A stretch of DNA of 64,000 nt from CAVWSM01 sp963799425 (lineage in GTDB: Bacteria; Actinomycetota; Actinomycetes; Jiangellales; Jiangellaceae), in assembly GCA_963799425.1 (NCBI GenBank), contig CAWCXA010000009.1, positions 62,001-126,000 of the forward strand. The letters run 5' to 3'. The translations under genes were made by a program, and so were the position numbers. Shown in pieces: positions 25,359 through 34,507 of this stretch; position 1 is the stretch's first letter; each line of letters begins with the position of its first letter. The notes beneath the pieces were generated by a model. The model worked only from the letters and a program-made list of their open reading frames with translations, did not search any database and was not told the origin of the DNA.

Positions 25359-26600
25359 TCAGGGCGTCGGGTGGCGGGCGTCGTATGCGGCGAACGCTCG
25401 ATGCCGTGCTGCCAGGTACAGCGTCACGCCGACGCAGGCGCTGCCACCCGCGACAATCGCGAACGTCGGCGTCGTCAATGACCGCACCGACCCGGCGACA
25501 AAGTCGCCGAGCCGCGGCCCGCCCGCTACGACCACGATGAAGACACCCTGCAGTCGGCCTCGTAGCGCGTCGGGGGTCGCAGTCAGCAGGATGGTCTGCC
25601 GGTAGGCCGCACTGACCATGTCGAACGCACCTGTGAGCGCGAGGAACAGCAGCGCGAGCCACAGCCACGGGCTCAGCCCGAACAACGCCACCGACGTGCC
25701 GTACCCGATCACGCAGATCAGCACTGCCAAGCCTTGCCGGTGGATCCGGCCGAGCCAACCGCTCGACACCGCCATGACCATGGCCCCGACGGCAGGCGCC
25801 GCCTGAAGCAGACCGACGGTGCGCACGCCACCGCCGTACGTGGTCTGCGCGAGCTCGGGAAAGATCGCCCGCGGCTGGGCCAGGACCATCGCCGCCAGGT
25901 CGACCAGGAAAGTCATCAGCACGTTCGGCCGGGTGCGCAGGAAGCGCAGGCCTTCCAGGACCGAGCGCACGCCGACCCTTGGCGCGTCTATCTCGGGCGG
26001 AAAGGCCGGCAGCCGCCACAGCGCGTAGAGGGCGGCGAGAAAGAGCACAGCGTCGACTCCGTACACGGCTTCGAAGCCACCCACAGAAATGAGTGCCGCA
26101 CCGAGCAGCGGCCCAAGTGAGAAACCCAGGTTGAAGGTCAGTGTGTTGAGCGCACTTGCGGCCGGCAGCAGGTGCAGCGGGATCAGCCGGGGGATGATCG
26201 CCTGCCGGGCGGGGTTGTTGACGGCAAAGCAGGCCGACTGCAGCGCGACGATCGCGTACAGCACCCACACGTTGTCCAGCCGCAGCAACGCCTGCACGAA
26301 CAGTGCGAGGGAGAGCACCCATAAACCGATCGACGCCGTCAGGCCGACCAGCCGTCGGTCGAAGGCATCGGCGATGGCGCCGCCGTAGAGCCCGAAGCCG
26401 ATCAGCGGCACGAGCGAGAAGAGGCCGACCAGGCCGACGGAGAACGTCGAGCCGGTGATCGCGTAGACCTGGATCGCGATCGCGACCGTCGTCATCTGCT
26501 GACCAAGTTGGCCGACGGACACGCCGAACCAGAGACGGCGGAAGTCTGCGGAGACCTTGAGCGGTTCGATGTCGGCGACGAGGGAGCGCAGACTGGGCAT
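25359..26600 (-). CDS. MFS transporter, EntS/MFS_3 type
   Basis: 413 residues with about 12 hydrophobic segments. GVSVGQLGQQMTTVAIAIQV and GAIADAFDRR mark an MFS_3 family member, related to enterobactin exporter EntS and macrolide efflux proteins. Start ATG 26600 has GGAG upstream. It is the last gene of the run MarR, DHA2-type MFS, MFS, MFS, separated from the previous stop by 31 bases that contain a tandem 15-base repeat. The substrate is unknown. Confidence 0.88.
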   Translation of the reverse strand: MPSLRSLVADIEPLKVSADFRRLWFGVSVGQLGQQMTTVAIAIQVYAITGSTFSVGLVGLFSLVPLIGFGLYGGAIADAFDRRLVGLTASIGLWVLSLALFVQALLRLDNVWVLYAIVALQSACFAVNNPARQAIIPRLIPLHLLPAASALNTLTFNLGFSLGPLLGAALISVGGFEAVYGVDAVLFLAALYALWRLPAFPPEIDAPRVGVRSVLEGLRFLRTRPNVLMTFLVDLAAMVLAQPRAIFPELAQTTYGGGVRTVGLLQAAPAVGAMVMAVSSGWLGRIHRQGLAVLICVIGYGTSVALFGLSPWLWLALLFLALTGAFDMVSAAYRQTILLTATPDALRGRLQGVFIVVVAGGPRLGDFVAGSVRSLTTPTFAIVAGGSACVGVTLYLAARHRAFAAYDARHPTP

Positions 26601-26611
26601 CACATCTCCGC

Positions 26612-26641
26612 CATGATCAACTGGGTCATGATCAACTGGGG
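26612..26641. repeat. Two tandem 15-base repeats
   Basis: CATGATCAACTGGGT followed directly by CATGATCAACTGGGG, overlapping the stop codon of the upstream MFS gene (TGA at 26632-26634 on the minus strand). GCCATGATCAAC at 26610-26621 also equals one arm of the palindrome at 50093-50155. Confidence 0.7.
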
Positions 26642-27840
26642 GCGGGAGCCGGGCGTCTTGTCTCTGGCATCCGTACGGCCATCGCCGCGCCCAGTGCGAG
26701 GACGACGGCGCTGACGCTGAAAGCCAGCGCGTACGACCCGGAGTCGACCAGCCAGCCGGCGGCCAGCGGCCCGACAACCGCGCCGACGTCGGACGCCATC
26801 TGGAACGCCGCGACGACCGTGCCGCCCCGTCCGTGCACGACGTCGCCGACGACTGCGGCGGGGGCCGTGCCCAGGCAGGCAGCCGCGAGCCCGTAGAAAG
26901 CCATCGCGACGAAGAATCCCGGCAACGTCTGCCACGCGGCGAGCAACAGAACGGAACCGGTGCCGACCAGCCCGCCGACGACCATCACCGGCTTGCGGCC
27001 GATCTGGTCGGTGACTCGTCCCGCCGGCCAGAGTGCGACTGCCTGTGCAAGTGCCGAGACGAGGAAGCCGATGCCCAGCCACGTCGTCGACCGGCCGAGG
27101 GCCTCGGCGACGAAGAGCGGGACGAGCGAGGACCGTACGCCGAACAGCACCCATCCGGTGCCGAGATTGGTGACCAACGCAGCTCGGTAGCCGGGATGGC
27201 GCAGCGCAGCGCTGAGCGTCGTCTGTTGGACGCCGCTGCCGGACGCGTCGCGCTCGTCAGAAAGCCGTACGCGCGACAGCGCCGTCACCGTGATCACGAA
27301 TGCGACACCGAGCGTGGCGGCGTACACGAAGAACGGCAGCCGCAGGCTGATCCCCGCGAGCACACCGCCAAAGGCGGGGCCACTGACCCCGCCGAGGAGA
27401 AAGCCGCCCTGGAACCAGCCGTTGGCCCGTCCGCGCTGGTCTGCCCGCACGAGCCGCAGCAGCAGGGTGACCGCGCTGACCGTGAACATCGCCGACCCGA
27501 TGCCGCCGACCCCGCGCAGCACGAGCAGCTGCCCGTAGGTCTGCGCGAGCCCGGCGAGCGCGCTCGACACGGCGACGATGCCAAGTCCGGTCGCGAGGAC
27601 CGCGCGCTCGCCGACCTTGTCGACGAGCCGGCCGCTTGCCAGGGCAGACGCCAGCCGCATCAGCGCGAACGCCGAGACGACCGCCCCGGCCGCCGTACGA
27701 CCGACGCCGAACTCGCGGGCGAACAGCGGGATGACCGGAGCGACGATGCCGAAACCCACGGCGACCGCGAAGGCCACCGCCGCGAGGACGGCTACCTCAC
27801 GTGGCAGGTCACCAAGCAGCCGCCTGGTAAGCGTGCTCAC
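26632..27840 (-). CDS. MFS transporter, drug efflux type
   Basis: 402 residues, about 12 hydrophobic segments, MFS_1. The loop 2-3 motif is SGRLVDKVGERAV and the motif-C-like helix reads GVSGPAFGGVLAG, which is usual for drug:H+ antiporters. The ATG overlaps the stop of the DHA2 gene by four bases. Substrate unknown. Confidence 0.9.
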   Translation of the reverse strand: MSTLTRRLLGDLPREVAVLAAVAFAVAVGFGIVAPVIPLFAREFGVGRTAAGAVVSAFALMRLASALASGRLVDKVGERAVLATGLGIVAVSSALAGLAQTYGQLLVLRGVGGIGSAMFTVSAVTLLLRLVRADQRGRANGWFQGGFLLGGVSGPAFGGVLAGISLRLPFFVYAATLGVAFVITVTALSRVRLSDERDASGSGVQQTTLSAALRHPGYRAALVTNLGTGWVLFGVRSSLVPLFVAEALGRSTTWLGIGFLVSALAQAVALWPAGRVTDQIGRKPVMVVGGLVGTGSVLLLAAWQTLPGFFVAMAFYGLAAACLGTAPAAVVGDVVHGRGGTVVAAFQMASDVGAVVGPLAAGWLVDSGSYALAFSVSAVVLALGAAMAVRMPETRRPAPAPS

Positions 27841-29435
27841 TCGGCGACGGCGAGGACCGGCTCCTGCTCAGCGTCTTCGCGACTGGTCAACCGCTTCTCC
27901 GGGATGAAGAACGACACGATGAAGGCGACAACCACGAACGGGACCGCGGTGAGGAAGACGTCGTGCAGGGCCTTGACCCACGCATCGATGACAACCGCCT
28001 GGACGTCACCGGGCAGGGCGCGGATCGCGGCGACACTGTTGGCGAAGCCGGCCTCACCACCGTCGGAGGACGGCACAGCACTGCCGGCCGACTCGAGATA
28101 GTGCGTGAGCCGAATGCCCAGCACGGCCCCGAAGATCGCGGTGCCAAAGGCTCCACCCATCGACCGGAAGAACGTCACGCCGGCGGTCGCCGCACCCATG
28201 TCACTACGCGGAACGGCATTCTGCACGGCGGTGATGACGATCTGCATTGTGAAGCCAAGGCCAGCACCGAGGAGGAACACATATAGCGCGACGATGCCAT
28301 ACGGCGTGTCTGCCTTCAGGGTCGACAGCAGCAGCATGGCAACGGCGGTCACGGCCGAGCCGATGGTCGGGAAGAGCTTGTAGCGCCCGGTGCGGCTCAT
28401 GAGCTGGCCGGAGCCGATCGATGTCGTGAACAAGCCCAGCACCATCGGCAGCAGCGCGAGCCCCGACTTTGTGGGCGAGAACCCCTGCGCGATCTGCAAG
28501 TAGATGGGCAGGAAGATGATGGCGCCGAACATCGCGAGGCCCATGACTGCCGCGAAGATCGAGGTCGTCGTGAAGACCCGGATGCGGAACAGGCGCGGCG
28601 GGAGGATCGCCTCCTCCGCGCGCGACTCGACGAATGCGAACAACCCGACGAGCACGAACCCGCCGATGAGCAGAGCGATCGGGAACGGCGCGGTCCAGCC
28701 GTAGGCATCACCGGCCCATGCGGTGTAGAGCAGGATCGACGTGACGGCCGCGACGATCAGGGCTGCACCCAGATAGTCGATCTTGTGGTCTCGCCGGACC
28801 GTTGGAACCTGCCGTAGAGCACTGTTCGTGACGAACAGCGCAGCAAGCCCGATCGGCACGTTGATGAAGAAGATCCATCGCCAACCCGGCCCGTCCGTGA
28901 GCCATCCGCCGAGCAGCGGCCCAGCAACGCTGGACGCGCCGAACACGGCGGCGAAGTAGCCCTGGTAGCGGCCGCGCTCCCGTGGCGGAACGATGTCGCC
29001 GATGATCGACAGCACCAACGCAATAAGGCCGCCCGCGCCGAGACCCTGGATCGCCCGGCCGCCGATGAGCATCCCCATGCTCGTCGCCAGGCCGCCGACG
29101 ACGGAACCGACCAGGAAGACGCCGATCGCGACCTGGAAGACCGGGCGCCGTCCGTACAAGTCGGAGATCTTGCCCCACAGCGGCGTCGACGCCGTGGAGG
29201 TCAGTAGGTAGGCGGTGACGGCCCACGAGAGATGGTTGAGACCGCCGAGCTCGCCGACGATGGTCGGCAATGCGGTGCCCACGATGCTCTGGTCGAGCGC
29301 CGCGAGGAACATGCCGGCCATGAGGCCGGACATCACGACGAGGATCTGGCGGTGGCTGAGGTAGCCGGGGTCGGTGGTGTCGATGCCTGGTTGCACGGCG
29401 CCGGCGTCCTGCGCCTGAGCGTCCGGGGTGCTCAC
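27837..29435 (-). CDS. DHA2-family multidrug MFS exporter (EmrB/QacA type)
   Basis: 532 residues, with about 14 hydrophobic segments. Key features are LDQSIVGTALPTIVGELGG (the D1 motif of the 14-helix group), WGKISDLYGRRP and GRAIQGLGAGG. It exports toxic compounds in exchange for protons. It overlaps MarR and the second MFS gene by four bases each, so the pump is produced with its regulator. Confidence 0.93.
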   Translation of the reverse strand: MSTPDAQAQDAGAVQPGIDTTDPGYLSHRQILVVMSGLMAGMFLAALDQSIVGTALPTIVGELGGLNHLSWAVTAYLLTSTASTPLWGKISDLYGRRPVFQVAIGVFLVGSVVGGLATSMGMLIGGRAIQGLGAGGLIALVLSIIGDIVPPRERGRYQGYFAAVFGASSVAGPLLGGWLTDGPGWRWIFFINVPIGLAALFVTNSALRQVPTVRRDHKIDYLGAALIVAAVTSILLYTAWAGDAYGWTAPFPIALLIGGFVLVGLFAFVESRAEEAILPPRLFRIRVFTTTSIFAAVMGLAMFGAIIFLPIYLQIAQGFSPTKSGLALLPMVLGLFTTSIGSGQLMSRTGRYKLFPTIGSAVTAVAMLLLSTLKADTPYGIVALYVFLLGAGLGFTMQIVITAVQNAVPRSDMGAATAGVTFFRSMGGAFGTAIFGAVLGIRLTHYLESAGSAVPSSDGGEAGFANSVAAIRALPGDVQAVVIDAWVKALHDVFLTAVPFVVVAFIVSFFIPEKRLTSREDAEQEPVLAVAE

Positions 29436-29926
29436 GAGATCTCCCTGGTTTTCTTGCCGTTGACGGTGGAGCCCAGTCCGGCGCCGAGGCGCTCGAGGAG
29501 CTGGACGAGGGTATTGCGGTCCTCGGGCGACCAGTCGGCCATGGCCTCACCCAGGATCTCGGCGCGGTGCGCCATCTCGGCACGGAACAGCGATCGACCG
29601 GCCTCGGTGATGGACAGCCGCGCTGCCCGCCGGTCGGCGGGATCGTCGTCGCGCGAGACGTAGCCCGCCTGCTCCAGGTTGCGCACGTGTCGGCTCATGG
29701 TCGACGCGTCCAGCTGCAGCAGGTCGGCAAGCTCGGACGAACGCGCCGACGTGGTGCAGGCGAGATGGTGCAGGACTGCCAGGCTGGCCCAGTCGGACGT
29801 GCCCGCGAGGCGCTTGCGCCAGATGCGTCCAAAACGGTTGAAGGCGATCTGGAGCGCGTCCTCGGCGGAGTCGGCGAGCCACTGCTGCGGGAGGCTCGCG
29901 TCGCGTTCCTGGTCGAGGGTGCTCAC
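29432..29926 (-). CDS. MarR-family transcriptional regulator
   Basis: 164 residues with a winged helix (SSELADLLQLDASTMSRHVR and the wing DPADRRAARLSIT). It is first in the operon and probably represses it through the perfect palindrome 19 bases upstream. Ligand release of such repressors induces efflux. Confidence 0.92.
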   Translation of the reverse strand: MSTLDQERDASLPQQWLADSAEDALQIAFNRFGRIWRKRLAGTSDWASLAVLHHLACTTSARSSELADLLQLDASTMSRHVRNLEQAGYVSRDDDPADRRAARLSITEAGRSLFRAEMAHRAEILGEAMADWSPEDRNTLVQLLERLGAGLGSTVNGKKTREIS

Positions 29927-29945
29927 GAGGGGTCAGTGAACCACA

Positions 29946-29962
29946 GGTTGCATGATGCAACC
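29946..29962. promoter_or_regulatory. MarR operator
   Basis: GGTTGCAT-G-ATGCAACC is a perfect 8-1-8 palindrome between the MarR gene and the divergent ilvA gene. The core TTGCAT/ATGCAA is typical of MarR-family sites. Confidence 0.75.
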
Positions 29963-30026
29963 AAACTATTTCCACGGGCCACTCAAGGCCTGGGCCGGTC
30001 CGGGATGCGAGACTCCCGGTGTGTCC

Positions 30027-31265
30027 ATGATGACCACGGCAGAGTCTGCCGCGCACCGCCATCCCGTGACCTTGGCCGACGTCCGAGCCGCCCAGACCCT
30101 GCTCGCGGGAGTGGTGCGTTCCACGCCGCTCGAGGGCTCCCGGGTCCTGTCGTCCCGCGTCGGCGGCCCGGTCCACCTCAAGTGCGAGAACCTGCAGCGT
30201 GCCGGCTCGTTCAAGATCCGCGGAGCCTACACGCGCATTGCGCGCCTCACCGACGAGGAGCGGGCCCACGGAGTCGTCGCCGCGAGCGCCGGCAACCACG
30301 CGCAGGGCGTCGCGCTGGCCGCCAGCATCATCGGCACCCGGGCAACCGTCTTCATGCCCGCGGGTGCACCGATCGTCAAGGAGAACGCGACGCGGGCGTA
30401 CGGCGCGGACGTCAAGTTCGTCGGGCAGACCGTTGACAACTGCCTGTCGGCGGCCAAGCAGTTCGCGGCGGAGACGGGTGCAGTCTTGATCCACCCGTTC
30501 GACCACCCCGACATCGTCGCGGGTCAGGGGACGGTCGGCCTGGAGATCCTGGAGCAGTGCCCCGAAGTGCGCACCATCGTCGTGGCGGCTGGTGGGGGCG
30601 GGCTGCTGGCCGGGATTGCCGTGGCAGTCAAGGGTTTGCGGCCGGATGTGCGCATCGTCGGCGTGCAGGCCGAGGGTGCGGCCGCCTACCCGGGCTCGCT
30701 TGCGGCTGGACAGCCCGTGCCGCTTCGGACCATGAACACCATGGCCGACGGCATCGCGGTCGGCATGCCCGGTGAGGTTCCCTTCGAGCTCGTTCGCGAC
30801 CTCGTCGACGACATCGTCACGGTCTCCGAGGAGTCGCTGTCCCAGGCGCTGCTGTTTCTCATGGAGCGGGCCAAGCTCGTGGTCGAGCCGGCGGGTGCGT
30901 CGGCAGTCGCGGCGTTGCAGGACCTCCCGCACGCGTTCGAGCCGCCGGTGGTCGCCGTGCTGTCGGGTGGCAACGTCGACCCACTGCTGCTCATGCGGGT
31001 GATGCGGCACGGCATGGCGGCGGCCGGACGCTACCTGCTGGTCCGCGTGCGGATCCCTGACCAGCCAGGCGCGCTGGCGCGACTGCTCGGCCTGCTGGGT
31101 GAGGCCGACGCCAACGTGCTCGACGTCGTCCACGAGCGCACCGCGGCTCGGCTGCACGTCGACGAGGTCGAGGTGATGCTGCAGCTGGAGACGCGCGGCA
31201 GCGAGCACGCCGACCTGGTGGTCGGACGGCTCCGATCGGCGGGGTACACGGTCACGTTTGGCTGA
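30027..31265 (+). CDS. ilvA: Threonine ammonia-lyase with ACT domain
   Basis: Deaminates threonine to 2-oxobutanoate. The 412-residue product has a fold-type II PLP domain (about 1-320) with the lysine in AGSFKIRGAY, ASAGNHAQGVA and the glycine loop AAGGGGLLAGIA. One ACT domain follows (about 325-410, RVRIPDQPGALARLLGLLG), the architecture of the catabolic/TdcB-like actinobacterial form. Possible starts are GTG 30021, ATG 30027 and ATG 30030; none has a strong ribosome site. Extension to 29952 would run through the MarR operator and is rejected. Confidence 0.9.
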   Translation: MMTTAESAAHRHPVTLADVRAAQTLLAGVVRSTPLEGSRVLSSRVGGPVHLKCENLQRAGSFKIRGAYTRIARLTDEERAHGVVAASAGNHAQGVALAASIIGTRATVFMPAGAPIVKENATRAYGADVKFVGQTVDNCLSAAKQFAAETGAVLIHPFDHPDIVAGQGTVGLEILEQCPEVRTIVVAAGGGGLLAGIAVAVKGLRPDVRIVGVQAEGAAAYPGSLAAGQPVPLRTMNTMADGIAVGMPGEVPFELVRDLVDDIVTVSEESLSQALLFLMERAKLVVEPAGASAVAALQDLPHAFEPPVVAVLSGGNVDPLLLMRVMRHGMAAAGRYLLVRVRIPDQPGALARLLGLLGEADANVLDVVHERTAARLHVDEVEVMLQLETRGSEHADLVVGRLRSAGYTVTFG

Positions 31266-31311
31266 GTAAAGTCGAAAGCGGAACTTGCCAAATTGATAGG
31301 TTCCGGTTTAC

Positions 31312-32091
31312 ATGGGAACCATGAGCGACGACATGCGAAGCCTGCTTGAAGACGTGGCAGCCGGCCGGATCACACCGGCGGAGGCCGCGGAGCGGCTCAA
31401 CACAAACCAGGACGCCAAGTCCACCAAGGGCGACTCCACCAGCGAGTCGTCCAGCCATCCCGAGACCGCGCGGGTCCTCATCCGGGCGAAATCCCGGAGC
31501 GTCGATCTGGTCGGTGACCCAACGGTGGCGACCGTCGCTGTGGACGGCGAGCACCAGATCCGTCGCGAGGGCGACACCTTGGTGGTGCTCGACAACAGCG
31601 AGCGGCTCACCGGCGATGCGTTCCAGCTGGTGCAGTCCGGCAGGTGGCGGGAGCTGGGCGACTGGTTCTCCACGGTCCGCCACCAGCGCCTCACCGTGCG
31701 GGTCAACCCCGACCTTCCCGTCGGCGTCGAGATCACGGCCGGATCGCTGACGAGCACGGGCGCGCATGCGCTCGACCACGTGCGCGTCACGGCCGGCTCG
31801 GTGCGCATCGCCGGGGTGACAGCGCCCCTCGACCTACTCGTGCAAGCCGGCGCGGCGGCGGTGCAGCTCGAGCAGACCACTGGCACGTCGCGGCTGCGTG
31901 TGGAGTCGGGTTCGCTGAAACTTGAGGTCTCGCCCGCGTCTGACGTACGGATCACGACCGACGAGCAGCTCGGCAAGGTTGCCGTCCACCCGTCCGGCGC
32001 GCGACGCGGTGACGAGATCGTCGTCGGGGCCGGCGCCGCTACGATGGCCCTCGAAGTGCTCATGGGCAGCGCGCAGGTGACTGTCCGATGA
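31312..32091 (+). CDS. DUF4097-like beta-helical protein with SHOCT-like N-terminus
   Basis: 259 residues. The N-terminal MRSLLEDVAAGRITPAEAAERL is a short helical module also seen in SHOCT/YvlB-type proteins. The rest is a beta-rich repeat region (SLTSTGAHALDHVRVTAGSV and similar), typical of DUF4097 bactofilin- or adhesin-like domains. There is no signal peptide. ATG 31321 is an alternative start. It is first of a four-gene set with DUF2089 and a DrrAB-like exporter; a related DUF4097/DUF2089 pair occurs in envelope-stress operons such as yvlBC. Confidence 0.78.
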   Translation: MGTMSDDMRSLLEDVAAGRITPAEAAERLNTNQDAKSTKGDSTSESSSHPETARVLIRAKSRSVDLVGDPTVATVAVDGEHQIRREGDTLVVLDNSERLTGDAFQLVQSGRWRELGDWFSTVRHQRLTVRVNPDLPVGVEITAGSLTSTGAHALDHVRVTAGSVRIAGVTAPLDLLVQAGAAAVQLEQTTGTSRLRVESGSLKLEVSPASDVRITTDEQLGKVAVHPSGARRGDEIVVGAGAATMALEVLMGSAQVTVR

Positions 32092-32489
32092 GCGCGACGT
32101 CGTACGGCCACAGCCACGACCATCAGCACCGGCCGCCGCGGGACTGCCCGGTCTGCGGCCACGTGCTCACCACGACGCGACTCGGCTGCGAGTCGTGCGG
32201 CACCGAGCTGTCCGGAAGGTTTGCGTCCTGTCCCTACTGCGGCCTGGATGACGCCCAGGCGGAAATGCTTCGCGTTTTCCTGGTGTCGCGCGGCAATATG
32301 AAGGAGGTCGAACGGCACCTGCAGGTGAGCTACCCGACTGCCCGCCAGCGATTCTCCGAGCTGTTGGTGACATTGGGCTTCGAACAGCACGAAGAACCTG
32401 TCAGAGCATCCCGGGAGGATGTGCTCGCCGACCTCGCCAGTGGAGCGATCAGCGTCGACGATGCAGAGCGGCTCCTCGGCACGCAGTAA
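32088..32489 (+). CDS. DUF2089 protein (zinc ribbon plus HTH)
   Basis: 133 residues. Three CxxC-type knuckles (DCPVCGH, GCESCGTE, SCPYCGLDD) form a zinc ribbon. A helix-turn-helix region follows (LVSRGNMKEVERHLQVSYPT), then a C-terminal helix pair (DVLADLASGAISVDDAERLL) that echoes the N-terminal module of the preceding protein. It is probably the regulator of this operon. The start overlaps the upstream stop by four bases. Confidence 0.85.
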   Translation: MSATSYGHSHDHQHRPPRDCPVCGHVLTTTRLGCESCGTELSGRFASCPYCGLDDAQAEMLRVFLVSRGNMKEVERHLQVSYPTARQRFSELLVTLGFEQHEEPVRASREDVLADLASGAISVDDAERLLGTQ

Positions 32490-32513
32490 CGACGATGAGA
32501 GGATCACTGACTC

Positions 32514-33521
32514 ATGTCCGACAACGCCATCGTGGCTGAAGGTCTTGGCAAGACCTTCGGCGGCGGGCGCAAGAAACCTGTCCGGGCACTCGACGGCATC
32601 GACCTGCAGGTCCCGCAGGGCACCGTCGTCGGATTGCTCGGACCCAACGGCGCCGGCAAGACGACCACCGTGCGCATCTTGACCACCCTGCTGCAGCCCG
32701 ACGAAGGCCACGCGACCGTGGCCGGCTTTGACGTGGTGACCCACCCGCAGGAGGTGCGGCAGCGCGTCGGTTTGTCGGGGCAGTTCGCCGCGATCGACGA
32801 AAACCTCACCGGCAAGGAAAACCTCTGGATGTTCGGTCGGCTCTACCAGCTGTCGAGCGAGGCCGCTCGCCGGCGGGCCGACGAGCTGCTCGAGCGGTTC
32901 AACCTCATCGACGCGGCAGACCGGGTCGCAAAGACCTATTCCGGCGGCATGCGGCGGCGGCTCGACCTTGCCGGCAGCCTCATTGCCCACCCCGAGCTGC
33001 TTTTCCTCGACGAGCCGACCACGGGACTCGACCCGCGCAGCCGGCTCGACATGTGGGACGTCATCCGCGACCGCGTTCGGGAGGGCACGACCCTGCTGCT
33101 GACGACCCAATACCTCGAGGAGGCCGACGAGCTCGCCGACGCCATCGTGGTTATCGATCATGGGCGCATCATCGCGCAGGGCACGGCCGACGAGCTCAAG
33201 GCCAAGGTCGGTGGTGACCGCATCGAGGTCGTCGTGCACGACCCGTCGCACATCCAGGTGGCCGTCGACCTGCTTGGCGGACCGTCCGCCGCCGAGGTCG
33301 ACCAGCACACCCGCCGGGTTACCGGACCGGCAGCCGGCGGTGCGCAAGCACTCGTGGCACTCGTGCGGGGGCTTGACGAGCGCGATGTCCAGATCGATGA
33401 CATCGGCCTGCGGCGGCCGTCGCTCGACGATGTGTTCTTGACGCTGACCGGTCATCGCTCCGAGGAGGAGCAACGCAACGGCGACGTCGGCTCGGAGCTC
33501 GTCCAAGGGAGGGCATCGTGA
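32514..33521 (+). CDS. ABC exporter ATPase, DrrA type
   Basis: 335 residues: Walker A GPNGAGKTTT, Q-loop region SGQFAAIDE, signature YSGGMRRRLDLAGSL, Walker B LLFLDEPTTGLDP, and His in TQYLEE (the H-loop is Gln here, as in DrrA proteins). The C-terminal ~100 residues are the DrrA-specific extension. It works with the following permease in export of a hydrophobic compound or lipid. Confidence 0.93.
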   Translation: MSDNAIVAEGLGKTFGGGRKKPVRALDGIDLQVPQGTVVGLLGPNGAGKTTTVRILTTLLQPDEGHATVAGFDVVTHPQEVRQRVGLSGQFAAIDENLTGKENLWMFGRLYQLSSEAARRRADELLERFNLIDAADRVAKTYSGGMRRRLDLAGSLIAHPELLFLDEPTTGLDPRSRLDMWDVIRDRVREGTTLLLTTQYLEEADELADAIVVIDHGRIIAQGTADELKAKVGGDRIEVVVHDPSHIQVAVDLLGGPSAAEVDQHTRRVTGPAAGGAQALVALVRGLDERDVQIDDIGLRRPSLDDVFLTLTGHRSEEEQRNGDVGSELVQGRAS

Positions 33522-34366
33522 CGACCACGGCCCAGACACAGGTCGCACCCGCCAGGGGTGGGTTCAGCCAGGCCGTGAGCGACTCTCTCGTCGTGGCGTG
33601 GCGCAACATCCGCGGGGGTCTGCGGGTCCCCGACAACCAGATCTACGTCCTTGTGCAGCCGATCATGTTCGTGGTGCTCTTCGCCTATGTGTTCGGCGGT
33701 GCGATCCCGCTCGAGGGCTACCCGCCGGACCCGAAGTACTATCGCGAGTTCCTCATGGCCGGCATCTTCGCCCAGACCATGGCGTTCTCCGTGGCGCCGG
33801 CGAGCGTGGGCCTGGCTGACGACATGAGCAAGGGGCTCATCGACCGGTTCCGCGCGCTGCCCATGGCTCGTTCGGGCGTGATAGCTGGCGGCGTGATCTC
33901 CAACATGGTCACGCAGTTCTTCGTGCTGGTCGTCATGATGATCTGCGGCGTTCTCGTTGGCTGGCGGGTCCACGAGGGCCTGCTCTCGTTCCTCGCCGGA
34001 GTGGCAATCCTGCTCGGCTTCGCATTCGCGATGCTGTGGATCGGCGCCCTGATCGGTCTGTCGGTTGGCAGCCCGCAGATCGCCGCATCGGCCGGGTTGA
34101 TCTGGCTGTTCCCGGTCACATTCCTGTCCAACGCATTCGTGCCCCAGGAGAGCCTGCCCGGCTGGCTGCAGCCAGTGGTCGACTGGAACCCGCTCTCCGC
34201 GGTGGTCGCCGCGTGCCGTGACCTGTTCGGTAACCCAAACCCGTTCGTCGGTGATGCCTGGCCCATGCAGAACCCCGTTCTCGCATCGGTGCTCTGGATC
34301 GTCTTCATCACGGCGGTTTTTGCCCCGCTCGCGATCCGCAAGTACAAGAGCGCGACCTCGCACTGA
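33518..34366 (+). CDS. ABC-2 exporter permease, DrrB type
   Basis: 282 residues with six hydrophobic segments. WRNIRGGLRVPDNQIYVLVQ near the start and LIWLFPVTFLSNAFVPQESL near the end are characteristic of the DrrB branch of ABC-2 permeases. The start overlaps the ATPase stop by four bases. The operon ends at a triple hairpin terminator. Confidence 0.93.
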   Translation: MTTTAQTQVAPARGGFSQAVSDSLVVAWRNIRGGLRVPDNQIYVLVQPIMFVVLFAYVFGGAIPLEGYPPDPKYYREFLMAGIFAQTMAFSVAPASVGLADDMSKGLIDRFRALPMARSGVIAGGVISNMVTQFFVLVVMMICGVLVGWRVHEGLLSFLAGVAILLGFAFAMLWIGALIGLSVGSPQIAASAGLIWLFPVTFLSNAFVPQESLPGWLQPVVDWNPLSAVVAACRDLFGNPNPFVGDAWPMQNPVLASVLWIVFITAVFAPLAIRKYKSATSH

Positions 34367-34381
34367 GCTGGGCCATATGAG

Positions 34382-34489
34382 GAAAGATCCCCCGTGCTCC
34401 GGCACGGGGGATCTTTCTTGGTTCCGGTCCCCCGTGCTTCTGCATGGGGGACCTGGGATCCGGTCCCCCGTGCTTCTGCACGGAGGATC
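34382..34489. terminator. Triple tandem hairpin terminator
   Basis: Hairpin 1: GAAAGATCCCCCGTGC, loop TCCG, perfect 16-base complement (34382-34417). Hairpin 2: GGTCCCCCGTGC, loop TTCT (34426-34453, one wobble). Hairpin 3: the same left arm and loop (34462-34489, two mismatches). The three lie between the convergent exporter operon and greA and share the core CCCCCGTGC, so they probably arose by duplication. Confidence 0.85.
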
Positions 34490-34507
34490 TGGGATCAAGA
34501 ACTGCGC

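Noticed and set aside
31308..33548. 746-codon open frame opposite the DUF4097/DUF2089/DrrA genes
   Set aside because: It covers three well-supported genes on the other strand and is Arg/Pro-rich without a domain.
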